Part shown: positions 25,007-33,678 of the stretch, in pieces
Layout: each line of letters starts with the position of its first letter
How positions within the stretch are numbered: the first letter of the stretch is position 1
Origin: Berkiella sp963829835
GTDB taxonomy: Bacteria > Pseudomonadota > Gammaproteobacteria > Berkiellales > Berkiellaceae
Length of the DNA: 64,000 bases
Direction of reading: 5' to 3'
NCBI GenBank assembly: GCA_963829835.1
Contig: CAWHKC010000003.1
Coordinates: 372,001-436,000 of the forward strand
Notes under the pieces: model-generated
Seen by the model: the letters and a program-made list of their open reading frames with translations, nothing else
What the model was told of the DNA's origin: nothing
Database searches by the model: none
Made by a program: the position numbers and the translations under genes

Positions 25007-26698
25007 CTAGGAATCTTGATGTACTCTTTCAAAGGCAGGCTTACCTTCAGTAGGAACGCGACGTTTAGGTGCACCTTCACTACGTCTTGGAGCATCGTTA
25101 ACGTAAGTCCGTTTTTTACTACCTTCTGTTGAAGCACGACGTGGAGCCCCTTCATTGTTATAAGTGCGGCGGTTATCACCACCTTCACTAGGCGCGCGAC
25201 GAGGAGCGCCATCATTGCTATAAGGACGGCGATTTTCGCCACCTTCGCTACGACGTGGTGCGCCATCATTGCTATAAGGACGGCGATTTTCGCCACCTTC
25301 GCTACGACGTGGTGCGCCATCATTGCTATAAGGACGGCGGTTTTGACTACCTTCGCTTGATGCACGACGTGGAGCACCTTCGTTGTTGTAAGTACGGCGG
25401 TTATCTCCGCCTTCACTAGGCGCGCGACGAGGAGCGCCATCATTGCTATAAGGACGGCGATTTTGGCCACCTTCAGAACGTGAGCCATTGTCACTACCAT
25501 AACGACGACCGCCTTCGGCATTACTACGACGAGGACCACCACTATTAGGTCTTCCTCTGCCACCACCGGTGCGAGGTTTGTTAGAATATCTGTTGTTATC
25601 TTCAGAAACTTTGCCATGATTCACATGTTGGTAAATGGCTTGCCATTTTCTGTTCTCGCCAGGGCCAACAAATGAAAGTGCAAACCCTTCCATACCAGCG
25701 CGTCCGGTTCTACCGATACGATGGATATAGTCTTCAGGGCATTGTGGCAGATCATAATTAATCACATGCATAATGTGAGGAATGTCTAAGCCCCGGGCTG
25801 CGATATCGGTTGCAACCAAAATGCGGGTTCTTTGGCTACGAAATCCTCTTATAACATCATCCCGTTGACGCTGTTTCAGATCGCCATGAATGGCATCTGC
25901 AGCATGATCCATACGGGTTAATTTTTCAGATAACATAGCGGCACTAATTTTTGTTCTAACAAAAATAATGACCGAACCTTCTCTGGTGCTTAGTTCTTTA
26001 AGAAGATTAGGGAATTTATCAGAAGCAGAGGTTTGCAATGTTTTTTGTTCAATCTTTGCCGCTGCTTTGGTTGATTCGCCAATCGTAATATATTGAGGAT
26101 TGTTTAAGTATTTTTGGGACAGTTTAACGATATTGGCAGGCATGGTAGCCGAAAACATCATTGTTTGTCTTTCAGTAGGTAAGTGACTTGCAATTTTTTC
26201 TAAAGCTTCACTAAAGCCCATATCCAACATACGATCGGTTTCATCAAGGATTAAAAAGCGGGTTTGACGCAATGAAAGCGTGCCGCGCATTAAGTGATCG
26301 TTAATTCGTCCTGGTGTACCAATGACATACCGTGGATGTTTTTTCAGTGCCATAAATTGTTTGAAAATAGGCGCGCCACCGATAAGCAGAGCTATATCAG
26401 AATGAGAACCTCTTCCTAATAATTGTTGGAGAGCATTTCTAATTTGGTCGGCCAACTCTCTGGTTGGTGCCAAAATGAGTGCTGATCCTTGAGCGCTGTC
26501 CATTAATTTATTGATAACAGGTAATAAATAGGCAATCGTTTTACCGGTTCCTGTTTGTGCAGAGGCTAATATATCTTTTCCTTGAAGAGCAATCGGAATG
26601 GCTTGAGCCTGAATGGGGGTTGGCTCAGTTATTTTCATATTTTCAAGTGATTGCACAATAGAAGGGGGTAATCCAAAATCTTTAAAATTATTGGTCAT
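25007..26698 (-). CDS. DEAD-box RNA helicase with Arg/Gly-rich repeat tail
   Basis: ATP-dependent RNA helicase of 563 residues. Core motifs in order: Q motif (PTPIQAQAIP), Walker A AQTGTGKT (47-54), PTREL (78-82), GG, TPGR, the motif II variant DETD (152-155), SAT (183-185), and HRIGRTGRAG (326-335). From about residue 370 to the end the chain is a disordered Arg/Gly/Ser/Asn tail of 18-20-residue units (RRPYSNDGAPRR type) for RNA binding. The RhlE/DeaD group is likely. Start at ATG 26698; a TTG at 26710 is less likely. The 337-bp upstream interval is long and structured, as often seen for cold-regulated helicases. Confidence 0.93.
   Translation of the reverse strand: MTNNFKDFGLPPSIVQSLENMKITEPTPIQAQAIPIALQGKDILASAQTGTGKTIAYLLPVINKLMDSAQGSALILAPTRELADQIRNALQQLLGRGSHSDIALLIGGAPIFKQFMALKKHPRYVIGTPGRINDHLMRGTLSLRQTRFLILDETDRMLDMGFSEALEKIASHLPTERQTMMFSATMPANIVKLSQKYLNNPQYITIGESTKAAAKIEQKTLQTSASDKFPNLLKELSTREGSVIIFVRTKISAAMLSEKLTRMDHAADAIHGDLKQRQRDDVIRGFRSQRTRILVATDIAARGLDIPHIMHVINYDLPQCPEDYIHRIGRTGRAGMEGFALSFVGPGENRKWQAIYQHVNHGKVSEDNNRYSNKPRTGGGRGRPNSGGPRRSNAEGGRRYGSDNGSRSEGGQNRRPYSNDGAPRRAPSEGGDNRRTYNNEGAPRRASSEGSQNRRPYSNDGAPRRSEGGENRRPYSNDGAPRRSEGGENRRPYSNDGAPRRAPSEGGDNRRTYNNEGAPRRASTEGSKKRTYVNDAPRRSEGAPKRRVPTEGKPAFERVHQDS
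25110..25470 (-). repeat. 54-60-bp tandem repeats in helicase tail
   Basis: Units encoding APRR(S/APS/ASS)EGG(E/D/S/Q)NRR(P/T)Y(S/N)N(D/E)G repeat about six times. Two copies are near-identical with a 54-bp offset (25246 versus 25300). The antisense and shifted frames through the repeats stay open for up to 206 codons, which is a composition artefact. Confidence 0.85.
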
Positions 26699-26909
26699 GA
26701 ATAGGTCCAAAATAATTAAATTGCTTGTTAGGCCATCCCCTTAGTGGGGTGGTTGATTAGTTATCTTTGTCTAACAAGAGAGGAATCATCGGTGAAGTTA
26801 TACTCGGGAAGGTTTTAATCGGAGTATATAAGTGCTTGTTATACGAAGAATTACTAGTTATGTAATTTACAATGTTTGATATCTTAAGTCAATGCACTAT
26901 TTAGATACG

Positions 26910-26946
26910 GGTAATACCACTCTCTATTGACCAGAATAGTATTACC
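26910..26946. promoter_or_regulatory. inverted repeat in helicase/bufferin-like intergenic region
   Basis: GGTAATAC (26910-26917) and GTATTACC (26939-26946), with an inner CTATT/AATAG pair, form a bulged hairpin about 90 bp before the Cys-rich peptide gene. It could be a regulator site or a structured leader. The rest of the 26699-27035 interval shows no gene. Confidence 0.35.
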
Positions 26947-27035
26947 TGCAACCATAGGCATAGCGTGGCGTTAACCCATGGCTGAAGTATTGCGTAAAGA
27001 CTTGGATTTTTTTTTGTATACAAAGGAGAGAACTA

Positions 27036-27305
27036 ATGGCTAAGAAAACTGGGATGTTCCTTGCTGCTGCAGTAGGTGCTTTGTTCGTAAGCTCAACATT
27101 TGCTTCCGCTACCACCACCACAACCACCACCACAGATGCTGGTGTGAAATGCGTTGGCGGAAATGCTTGCAAAGGTTCTAGCGCTTGTAAGACTGCTAAC
27201 AATGCATGCAAAGGACAAAATAGCTGCAAAGGTAAAGGCTGGGTAATGACAGCTGATGAAAAAGAATGCACCGAAAAAGGTGGAAAAGTTGAAGCAGCTA
27301 AATAA
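27036..27305 (+). CDS. BufA2-like Cys-rich periplasmic peptide (bufferin-type metallophore)
   Basis: An 89-residue secreted precursor. The signal peptide (MAKKTGMFLAAAVGALFVSS, cleavage probably near residue 25) is followed by a Thr run. A core with Cys39, 45, 51, 58 and 64 lies in GGNACKGSSACK and NACKGQNSCKGKG, with a further Cys at 78. The core resembles the BufA2 family of ribosomally made, copper-handling bufferins, in which Cys are modified by a DUF692 enzyme. No DUF692/DUF2063 partner gene is in the window. AGGAGAG precedes the ATG and a terminator follows. A paralogue with identical Cys spacing lies at 58577-58831. Confidence 0.75.
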   Translation: MAKKTGMFLAAAVGALFVSSTFASATTTTTTTTDAGVKCVGGNACKGSSACKTANNACKGQNSCKGKGWVMTADEKECTEKGGKVEAAK

Positions 27306-27331
27306 AGCTGACTAATCGCTTTTCATTCTTG

Positions 27332-27371
27332 AAGTGTGCTCCCTACCGATAAGGCTAGGGAGCCACTTTTT
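27332..27371 (+). terminator. terminator of BufA2-like gene
   Basis: Arms AGTG-GCTCCCTA/TAGGGAGC-CACT (one bulged T) around a ten-base loop, followed by TTTTTC, about 30 bp after the stop. It is also close to the end of the convergent hydrolase gene. Confidence 0.85.
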
Positions 27372-27377
27372 CAAATC

Positions 27378-28166
27378 TCATCTCACATTTTTCATCAAAA
27401 AACTCATCAATGCATTATTAAAAGCTTCAGGCTGGTCTACTATCGATATGTGACCTGAGTTTTTAATCACTACTAACTCAGCATTAGGGATCATGCGTAT
27501 ATAGAACTCTTTAAAAGTCACAGGCGTGTAATCTCTATCTGCCGCGATAATCAAAGTAGGACAGCTGAGACTCGATAATCGATGCATGACTGTCCAACCA
27601 CGAAATGCCCGCAAAGAATTCAAATAAGCTTTGGGATCATTTTCACACCAACGTTCAATAAAGGTTTGTCTAAGTGCTGCTTGATCGGGTGAAGGGAATA
27701 ACATTTTGGCTAGCTGTGTGCTGATATGCTTCATACCAAACAAGCGCACATCAATCGATCTTAGAACAAAATAAAACTGAGATTTGATGGAAGGGAATAT
27801 CACTGCCGGTGCACTATTTAAAATAGTTAAAGTTTTAACTAATTCAGGATGATCTAACGCGAGTTGAAACGCCACCATGCCACCAAGAGAATGACCAACG
27901 ACATGTGCACCCTCTGGGAAAATATGGCGAATAAGTGCTGCAGTATCACTGGTAAAAAGATCAACCGAATACGCCATATCGGGTTTGTCTGTTTTGCCAT
28001 GTCCACGTAAATCGAATATCAGAACTTTAAACTGCTTTTTGAAAAAATCGATTTGGTATTCCCAATCACGGGTGCTGGCACCTAAGCCATGGATCATGAC
28101 TAGAGGAGGACCCTCGCCATGGATCTCATAATAGATATTAATGTCATTTAGTTTTACGTACGGCAT
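27378..28166 (-). CDS. alpha/beta-fold hydrolase
   Basis: A 262-residue cytosolic hydrolase. It has the oxyanion motif HGLGAS (26-31), the nucleophile elbow GHSLGG (Ser93), the acid Asp210 in IIAADRDYTP and His239 in NSGHISIVDQ, so the triad is complete. The sequence is typical of the broad 3-oxoadipate enol-lactonase-like group; the substrate is unknown. It lies 19 bp after the CBS-domain gene on the same strand and probably forms an operon with it. Confidence 0.92.
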   Translation of the reverse strand: MPYVKLNDINIYYEIHGEGPPLVMIHGLGASTRDWEYQIDFFKKQFKVLIFDLRGHGKTDKPDMAYSVDLFTSDTAALIRHIFPEGAHVVGHSLGGMVAFQLALDHPELVKTLTILNSAPAVIFPSIKSQFYFVLRSIDVRLFGMKHISTQLAKMLFPSPDQAALRQTFIERWCENDPKAYLNSLRAFRGWTVMHRLSSLSCPTLIIAADRDYTPVTFKEFYIRMIPNAELVVIKNSGHISIVDQPEAFNNALMSFLMKNVR

Positions 28167-28185
28167 AGTCCATTAATTATACATT

Positions 28186-28623
28186 CTAACCACTACCTTG
28201 TATGTACCCAGTCAAGGCGGCTATTTCGTATTCCTGTTGCAACATAACCCAGCGGGTTAAGTCACCAATAGAGATAATGCCTATTAATTTTCCATTTTCA
28301 ACAACCGGCAAATGGCGGATACGTTTTTCTGTCACTAATTTCATCGCTTCTTGCACAGTCATGGCTGGAGGAACGGTTATTAAGTCTTTTGTCATTAATT
28401 GAGAAACTTTAATAGATGAAGGATCAACATTCACACCTGTGACTTTTCTGATGATATCGCGTTCGCTGATGATACCAACTAATTTTTCACCTTCCATGAC
28501 TAATAAAGCACCTACGCCAACTTGGTTCATTTTCATGGCACATTCATAAGCGGTGACATTTGGTGTGACACTATGAGTCGCATTACCTTTATCTTTGAGC
28601 AATACACTTAGTGGTGTTCTCAT
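28186..28623 (-). CDS. CBS-pair domain protein
   Basis: A 145-residue protein made of two CBS domains: about 15-70 (VTAYECAMKMNQVGVGALLV, GIISERDIIRKV) and 78-135 (ITVPPAMTVQEAMKLV, RHLPVVENGKLIGIISIGDL). Such stand-alone CBS pairs bind adenosine nucleotides and usually sense energy state or regulate partner proteins. The second domain's GIISIGDLTRW is canonical. It is the first gene of a probable two-gene unit with the hydrolase. Confidence 0.93.
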   Translation of the reverse strand: MRTPLSVLLKDKGNATHSVTPNVTAYECAMKMNQVGVGALLVMEGEKLVGIISERDIIRKVTGVNVDPSSIKVSQLMTKDLITVPPAMTVQEAMKLVTEKRIRHLPVVENGKLIGIISIGDLTRWVMLQQEYEIAALTGYIQGSG

Positions 28624-28845
28624 ACTAAACCCTTACAACTAACTACGAAACTGTTTATTAAAAAGAGTGGCCGCAGCGTAAAAAATAATTTTTATACAGT
28701 TATTATCGGTTAGTTAGGATTTATCTTTAAAATGAATACAAGTATATACATTATATCGGGTCAATATTATTTCGTTCATCATAGTAATATACTTAATTTA
28801 ATGGTCTTAAATAAAAATACCTAACGTGTATTTAAACAGGTTTAT

Positions 28846-30669
28846 ATGATTAAACATATTAAATTCAATAAAAAAGCGCTGGGCGAAGGTGTTGAAAAAA
28901 TTTCAGATGGTATTAGCAGCGTTATTGAAGGTTCTGGAGGATCAGGTGATTTTGTTCATGATGCTTCAGAGCTTACTAAAAGTATTGTAGGAGTAGGAGA
29001 AGTTGTTTTTAAGTTTTTGGGGATAGCAAACTCTGCCTATAAATTATCAAGACTTTGGATTAGTAAAAAAGAGAAAGATACAAATCTTATTACCAAAATT
29101 GGTTTAACAACATTGTATCTTGGGCATATAGCTCTTTCATTAGTTGCTGTTGCTGTTGTTCTGGGCGCAACCGTCATTGCCGGTCCTATCGCTATGGCTT
29201 GCGTAAGTGGCATATCGTTTGCTATCAATGGGGTTGAGCTGGTAAAGAAACTATTTCAGATCCGAAAAATAAAGAAGGAATTAAAAGTCAAAGACAAAGA
29301 ATTAGAGAAAAGTAAAGTTGATTTTAATTTAAATCTCGGACTTTATAAAGATATAACACAATCAAGATCAGAAATCAGAGCGCTTGAAGAACAAATCCAT
29401 GCTATTAACTTGCAAATATCACATGTTGGAAAATTAAAACCTGAAGATGAGCTACAAGACAGACAAAAACTAGAGGATATTGTTAATGCACGAAAAGACC
29501 GATTATATAATGAAATGGTTGCAGAAGGTCTCATTGCTCAAGATTCGACTCTAAGTTCAAAGAGTCAAGTTGTTAAATTTAAAGCAGCATTAACAGAGCT
29601 TGAAAAACAGAAAACCTCAGCTATTCCTGCGAATCAAGAAAAAATTGATAAAAAAATCGCTATTGTGAATATGTTGATCCATCATTATGCAAGTGTTTCG
29701 AGATTAGAAGATACTTTAACTGAAGTAATCGATCAACAAAGACAACTTGATATCAAATATAGTAAAAAACCTTATTTGAACCTTAACAAGGAAACCATTG
29801 AGAAATTAAAGCGTTTGGAAAATGAATATCTCAATGAAAGAAAAGAGCAGCTTAGTGCATCCATTAAAACAGCTAGCGATCCCCAAATACATATTCAAAA
29901 CCGAGAGTCTCAATCGGACGAACTCCAAACACTGCAAATGAAGAAAAATAATGTCAGGGAACTTCAAAAAGTGTATCTTGAGGCTTTGCAAAAGGAACAA
30001 AATAGTTTTGTACAGACACTTGATGCTAAAAAAGAAATTCTAGACAATAAATCAAAATATCTCAAAGCGCTTTTTAGCTCCCCTAATAAAAACACGGAAC
30101 TACTGCAAGACCTTAAGGAAAACATTCATGGCAAGAAAGATGATTTCTCTCAAAAAATGATAGATAAAATTGACAAGGAAAATGAACTGAAAAGAGAAAT
30201 CATAGCGAGAAATAAAAAAATAAAAAACACAGTCATATCAGGTGCCATTTTAGGCTTGGCAGTTTGTCTTTGCATCCCGCCGTTATGGCCAGCAGCAGGG
30301 ATCATATCAGGCGTTATGATAGGGGTTGGAGCTGTTGCGCTTGTGAGCGCTCTTTATGATTCCTACCAACGTCGGAAAGTAAATAGACAAGCCAAGGAGC
30401 AAAAGGAAATTGCCCTTAAAGAGATTGATGCCAAAATGGATGAAACTGTCATTACGAAAAAGAAAGTAACCTTTGAGGATTCACCAGAAGTGATACCACA
30501 AGTGGAGCAAGCAAAAACAACCGACGTACGTCGAGAGTTGATTTTTGAACCTGTGGTGCCAATTAATGGCAAAGCGGATGATGAAAAGCGAGATAAACCT
30601 GAAGAGATTAAGAGAGACGAAGCCAGAGAAGGGTTATTGGATAAGAATGGACCCGCGGCAAAGCGGTAG
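28846..30669 (+). CDS. large coiled-coil protein with two membrane hairpins
   Basis: A 607-residue protein of unknown function. Residues 81-130 form a first paired hydrophobic region; 135-450 are a long charged coiled coil rich in Lys, Glu and Leu; and 461-503 form a second hydrophobic pair (GAILGLAVCLCIPPLWPAAG, then IISGVMIGVGAVALVSALY). The cytosolic tail has an acidic block (DDEKRDKPEEIKRDEAREG, about 578-596) like the E-block of Dot/Icm type IV substrates. There is no signal peptide or enzymatic motif. The ATG is preceded by a weak AGG. Architecture suggests a host-membrane tether or SNARE/Inc-like effector; this is inference. Confidence 0.7.
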   Translation: MIKHIKFNKKALGEGVEKISDGISSVIEGSGGSGDFVHDASELTKSIVGVGEVVFKFLGIANSAYKLSRLWISKKEKDTNLITKIGLTTLYLGHIALSLVAVAVVLGATVIAGPIAMACVSGISFAINGVELVKKLFQIRKIKKELKVKDKELEKSKVDFNLNLGLYKDITQSRSEIRALEEQIHAINLQISHVGKLKPEDELQDRQKLEDIVNARKDRLYNEMVAEGLIAQDSTLSSKSQVVKFKAALTELEKQKTSAIPANQEKIDKKIAIVNMLIHHYASVSRLEDTLTEVIDQQRQLDIKYSKKPYLNLNKETIEKLKRLENEYLNERKEQLSASIKTASDPQIHIQNRESQSDELQTLQMKKNNVRELQKVYLEALQKEQNSFVQTLDAKKEILDNKSKYLKALFSSPNKNTELLQDLKENIHGKKDDFSQKMIDKIDKENELKREIIARNKKIKNTVISGAILGLAVCLCIPPLWPAAGIISGVMIGVGAVALVSALYDSYQRRKVNRQAKEQKEIALKEIDAKMDETVITKKKVTFEDSPEVIPQVEQAKTTDVRRELIFEPVVPINGKADDEKRDKPEEIKRDEAREGLLDKNGPAAKR

Positions 30670-30678
30670 ATGCCGCGG
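30653..30678. repeat. palindrome at end of coiled-coil gene
   Basis: CCGCGGCA-N10-TGCCGCGG spans the last codons and stop of the 28846-30669 gene and precedes GGTACTTAGAG, related to the CGCGGTACG repeats at 11878 and 20692. It sits between two convergent genes and may serve as a transcript end. Confidence 0.6.
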
Positions 30679-30691
30679 TACTTAGAGAGGA

Positions 30692-32500
30692 CTATATCCC
30701 TGGTTTTTTATTGGCTTGCATTTTCATACCCGCCCCAAAATCAGCAGCCTCTTTCCAATTATTCAGAGAAGCAAAACTCTTAAAATAAAGCGTCCAGCTA
30801 TTGCTTGCTTTCATGCCCTCATCACAAACTGCGGAGACTGGCAAATTAGCGCTGATGAGTAAGTCATTATTTTGAACCGCATCATCAACTAGTTTATTTC
30901 GCAATTTGGTTGCTCCGATAATAGCGCCAGTCAAAACAAATGCACCAATAATTGTCGCGAATGAGCTAAGCGTTACTGCTAAGGACAAAGCACTCATCAA
31001 AAATATACCGCCAAGCGTTCCCAACGAAGCGGGATATTTAGATGGCGTTTGAGCAAAGTCAGTGACTTTTGCCCAAGCTTTCCCGAAGAAGCTTTGATTG
31101 TTAGCAGCATGGATGGCAAGCACTTGAAGAACTGGCGCATGGATAACTGGTTCAACAACAGGGGCTTTTTTGATAGCTTTGATCGAATCATTGTCCGTTG
31201 GATTAACAGCAGCCTCAAAACCACTTAAAAATCGTGCAAGCGCTACAGGATTGTTTGACTGATTCGGCATGCGACGTGCGATCATCTTTACAACGTCATT
31301 TGGCAGAGTGACTTTTGCTTCTTTGGTTGCTTTTGCTAATTCAAAACCCGCAACTAATGAATCCACGCGTAAATTTTGGCGACGATTCTCTAAAATTGCA
31401 TTACGGATTAAATTTTGATTATCGGTAGATAAAGACCCGATAGCAGTATCAGCATATATCTCTCTAATTGTTGTGCCTTGTAAAGCGGTTACTAAAGCAG
31501 GAGCACCTTCGTTAGTTGTGGTAATTCTAAGTGATGACACAGTTCCTGGTAATAATTTCACAAAGCTTGGATTATTTGAAAATAGATTAATACTCATATC
31601 AAGTGATTTCAAATTTGAGCCATGGATAGCTTTTGCAAACGCAATTGCAATTTCGCCAGTAATATCATTGCATTCCAGATCAAGTGCTCTTAACCGTGTT
31701 CCTATTGTAGATTCTCCTACAGCAGCAGTATCAACTCCAATATGGTTATAACCTAGTCCCAGTTTTTCAACCGGTGAGCCAATTAAAGCTTTCACAAGGG
31801 CAGCTGCGGATTTGCCCATTGAATTACTATTTAGATCTACTGACTTGATTGTTGTGCCCTTAAAAGCGGCGCCTAAAGCTTTACACACTTCTTCGTCGTA
31901 AATTTGATTGCCACTGAGATCTATTGATGTGAGATTTGAAGGTTGTAAGGCGGTTACTACAGCAGGAGCATGAACACCAATCGCATTATTAGCCAAGCCA
32001 AGGAATTTTAACTTGGTGCTATGAACAGCTGATGCGACAGCTGGGGCATTTGCACCAATCTCATTACAATTGAGATCCAGAGATTCCAAATTCGATTTAG
32101 CCATTGTTTGCATTAAATGAAGTGCATGCTGGCCAATGTTGTTTTGTTCTAAGTTAAGTCTTTTGACCTTAGTGCCAATTAAATTATGCACAAAAGTGGA
32201 GGCATTATCGCCAATCTTACCTCTTTTGATGGTGAGTGATTCTAGGTTGGAGCCTTGTAAAGCTTCCGCAAAATAGGGAGCATGTTCAGCAATCTTGACG
32301 TCTTGCATATAAAGGGAAACGATGGGGAGCCCTTGTAAGGCTTGTCCTAAATTAACAAAAAAAGCGCGTGTTTCATTTTGCAGATAAGCATCTAACTCCA
32401 AACGCGTGCAATTGTGATTGATTAAGGTGTTTTTAAAGCCATCGATATCGCCAGTACGTAATTGTGTTAATTCAGCATCTGTAAATCTAAAAATCATCAT
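30692..32500 (-). CDS. leucine-rich-repeat protein with C-terminal membrane hairpin
   Basis: A 602-residue protein. Residues about 45-330 are ten or more ribonuclease-inhibitor-type repeats of 27-30 residues (LESLDLNCNEIGANAPAV, LTSIDLSGNQIYDEEV and so on), very like eukaryotic NLRC3-type LRRs. Residues 491-536 are a bilobed hydrophobic stretch (GGIFLMSALSLAVTLSSF and ATIIGAFVLTGAIIGATKL), then a 66-residue polar tail. There is no signal peptide. GGAG lies 5 or 8 bases before two adjacent ATGs (32500, 32497). Probably a host-directed protein. Same strand and similar start signals as the next upstream gene (32567-33430). Confidence 0.82.
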   Translation of the reverse strand: MMIFRFTDAELTQLRTGDIDGFKNTLINHNCTRLELDAYLQNETRAFFVNLGQALQGLPIVSLYMQDVKIAEHAPYFAEALQGSNLESLTIKRGKIGDNASTFVHNLIGTKVKRLNLEQNNIGQHALHLMQTMAKSNLESLDLNCNEIGANAPAVASAVHSTKLKFLGLANNAIGVHAPAVVTALQPSNLTSIDLSGNQIYDEEVCKALGAAFKGTTIKSVDLNSNSMGKSAAALVKALIGSPVEKLGLGYNHIGVDTAAVGESTIGTRLRALDLECNDITGEIAIAFAKAIHGSNLKSLDMSINLFSNNPSFVKLLPGTVSSLRITTTNEGAPALVTALQGTTIREIYADTAIGSLSTDNQNLIRNAILENRRQNLRVDSLVAGFELAKATKEAKVTLPNDVVKMIARRMPNQSNNPVALARFLSGFEAAVNPTDNDSIKAIKKAPVVEPVIHAPVLQVLAIHAANNQSFFGKAWAKVTDFAQTPSKYPASLGTLGGIFLMSALSLAVTLSSFATIIGAFVLTGAIIGATKLRNKLVDDAVQNNDLLISANLPVSAVCDEGMKASNSWTLYFKSFASLNNWKEAADFGAGMKMQANKKPGI

Positions 32501-32531
32501 TTTTACTCCAGGTGGTAATACATTGAATTAT

Positions 32532-32566
32532 GAAAAGGGGGCAAGGGTATGCTTGACTCCTTTTCC
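32532..32566 (-). repeat. single-hairpin copy of the GGAAARGGGTCAAG element
   Basis: On the minus strand it begins directly after the TAA of the 32567-33430 gene: GGAAAAGGAGTCAAG, then CATAC, then CTTGCCCCCTTTTC, a 35-base imperfect hairpin. It is a diverged half-unit of the paired elements at 33575-33677 and 56332-56435. Confidence 0.75.
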
Positions 32567-33430
32567 TTAACGAAGTCCGTAGATTTTCTTGACGGTTTCT
32601 TTTGGTTCAATAGCAACTTCTGAACCAAAATAGTCGTTAACATATCGTTGAAAAGCTAACATGACTTGATCAACATCACCTTCCGTTTTATAAGTTTGCG
32701 GATCATTTTTTAATTTAAAGCCATCAACAGGTGGGTATTTTAGAGTAATCTCTAATTTTGCCACATCAAAGTAATTGCTAAGTATAAAAGCATCATGTCT
32801 TGCACGAACGGGTATATTCTGAACATCTTCAGAAAACGCGGTGCCGCACTTAATTAATTCATCTATTGCCAGTTTGTATTTGTCTTGCGGCTGCACAGGT
32901 ATTTGAACGGGTTTACCTATGATTAGGGGTTTAGGTATTACCATTTCTTCAGGCAATTGAAGTGGCTCTGGCTGATTATTTGTCAATTTATCTTGAAGTT
33001 TCTCAAGAAGGTGTTCATTAGCCATGCTAGGATAATCTTGCGCAGTTTTTGCAGCAAAACCAGCTGAAAAGGCCATCCAATGTCTAAACGCGGGGCTAAA
33101 AGGATTGAAACTTTTTAGGTATTCCCAATTACTTTGCGCAGCGCGAACCCCATGTTCCATTGCATTGGCGACATCATTTGTCGCTTGTAATGCTTTAAAC
33201 CCATTTGATTTATTATCGCGTATTCCATCAATAGAGGTTTCCAAGGAGTAACGGATAAATCGGTTTCTGATAAAGTTCGCACCCATGATGCCTGCACCAA
33301 CAAGTCCAACACTTAACCAGCCCACAGGTAAGAAGGCGGTGACTGTCATGCCAACTAATGAGGAAAGGCCGGCCTTTTTCCAAGGAAATTCAAGATTATC
33401 TGGATAATATTTATTATTGATATAGGGCAT
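32567..33430 (-). CDS. hypothetical protein with N-terminal membrane hairpin
   Basis: A 287-residue protein. The ATG at 33430 is preferred (GGAG eight bases upstream) to a longer reading to 33478. A hydrophobic pair occupies about residues 20-54 (GLSSLVGMTVTAFLPVGWLS, then VGLVGAGIMGANFI). A helical middle and a Pro-rich segment (PEPLQLPEEMVIPKPLIIGK) follow, then a folded C-terminal domain with KLEITLKYPPVDGFKLK. No family recognised. It lies upstream of the LRR gene on the same strand, 66 bp apart, with a hairpin element in between. Confidence 0.65.
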   Translation of the reverse strand: MPYINNKYYPDNLEFPWKKAGLSSLVGMTVTAFLPVGWLSVGLVGAGIMGANFIRNRFIRYSLETSIDGIRDNKSNGFKALQATNDVANAMEHGVRAAQSNWEYLKSFNPFSPAFRHWMAFSAGFAAKTAQDYPSMANEHLLEKLQDKLTNNQPEPLQLPEEMVIPKPLIIGKPVQIPVQPQDKYKLAIDELIKCGTAFSEDVQNIPVRARHDAFILSNYFDVAKLEITLKYPPVDGFKLKNDPQTYKTEGDVDQVMLAFQRYVNDYFGSEVAIEPKETVKKIYGLR

Positions 33431-33574
33431 TTTATTTACTCCGAATGCATGAGAAGCGAGGTGTTTGTCAACTTGCAAAGTCTACCAGGTAGATAAATTA
33501 TGTCAAAATAAATGTTACATAAGGGGATGAGCGGTAAAGATTGACCGATGAGTGGTTAGGATTGGGAGATAATA

Positions 33575-33677
33575 GGAAAGGGGTCAAGTATACCCTTGAC
33601 CCAGGTTCTCAAAAATTTAACCATTTAATGTGATTTAAAGAAAAACCTGGGTCAAGGGTATACTTGACCCCTTTTCC
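33575..33677. repeat. 103-bp paired-hairpin element (copy 1)
   Basis: Two 33/34-base arms (33575-33607 and 33644-33677) are reverse complements apart from one extra T. Each arm contains its own hairpin GGGTCAAG-TATACC-CTTGACCC. The 36-base AT-rich spacer is 33608-33643. The right edge is one base from the pntB stop codon. The arms match those at 56332-56435. Confidence 0.92.
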
Positions 33678-33678
33678 T

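Noticed and set aside
24997..25617. A 206-codon open frame, rich in Val, Ala and Met, overlapping the helicase tail
   Set aside because: It is an alternate frame through the 54-60-bp tandem repeats; the repeats keep all frames open. The helicase frame has the full motif set and explains the DNA.
28735..28830. A 30-codon ORF upstream of the coiled-coil gene
   Set aside because: Very AT-rich, no Shine-Dalgarno, no recognisable features.
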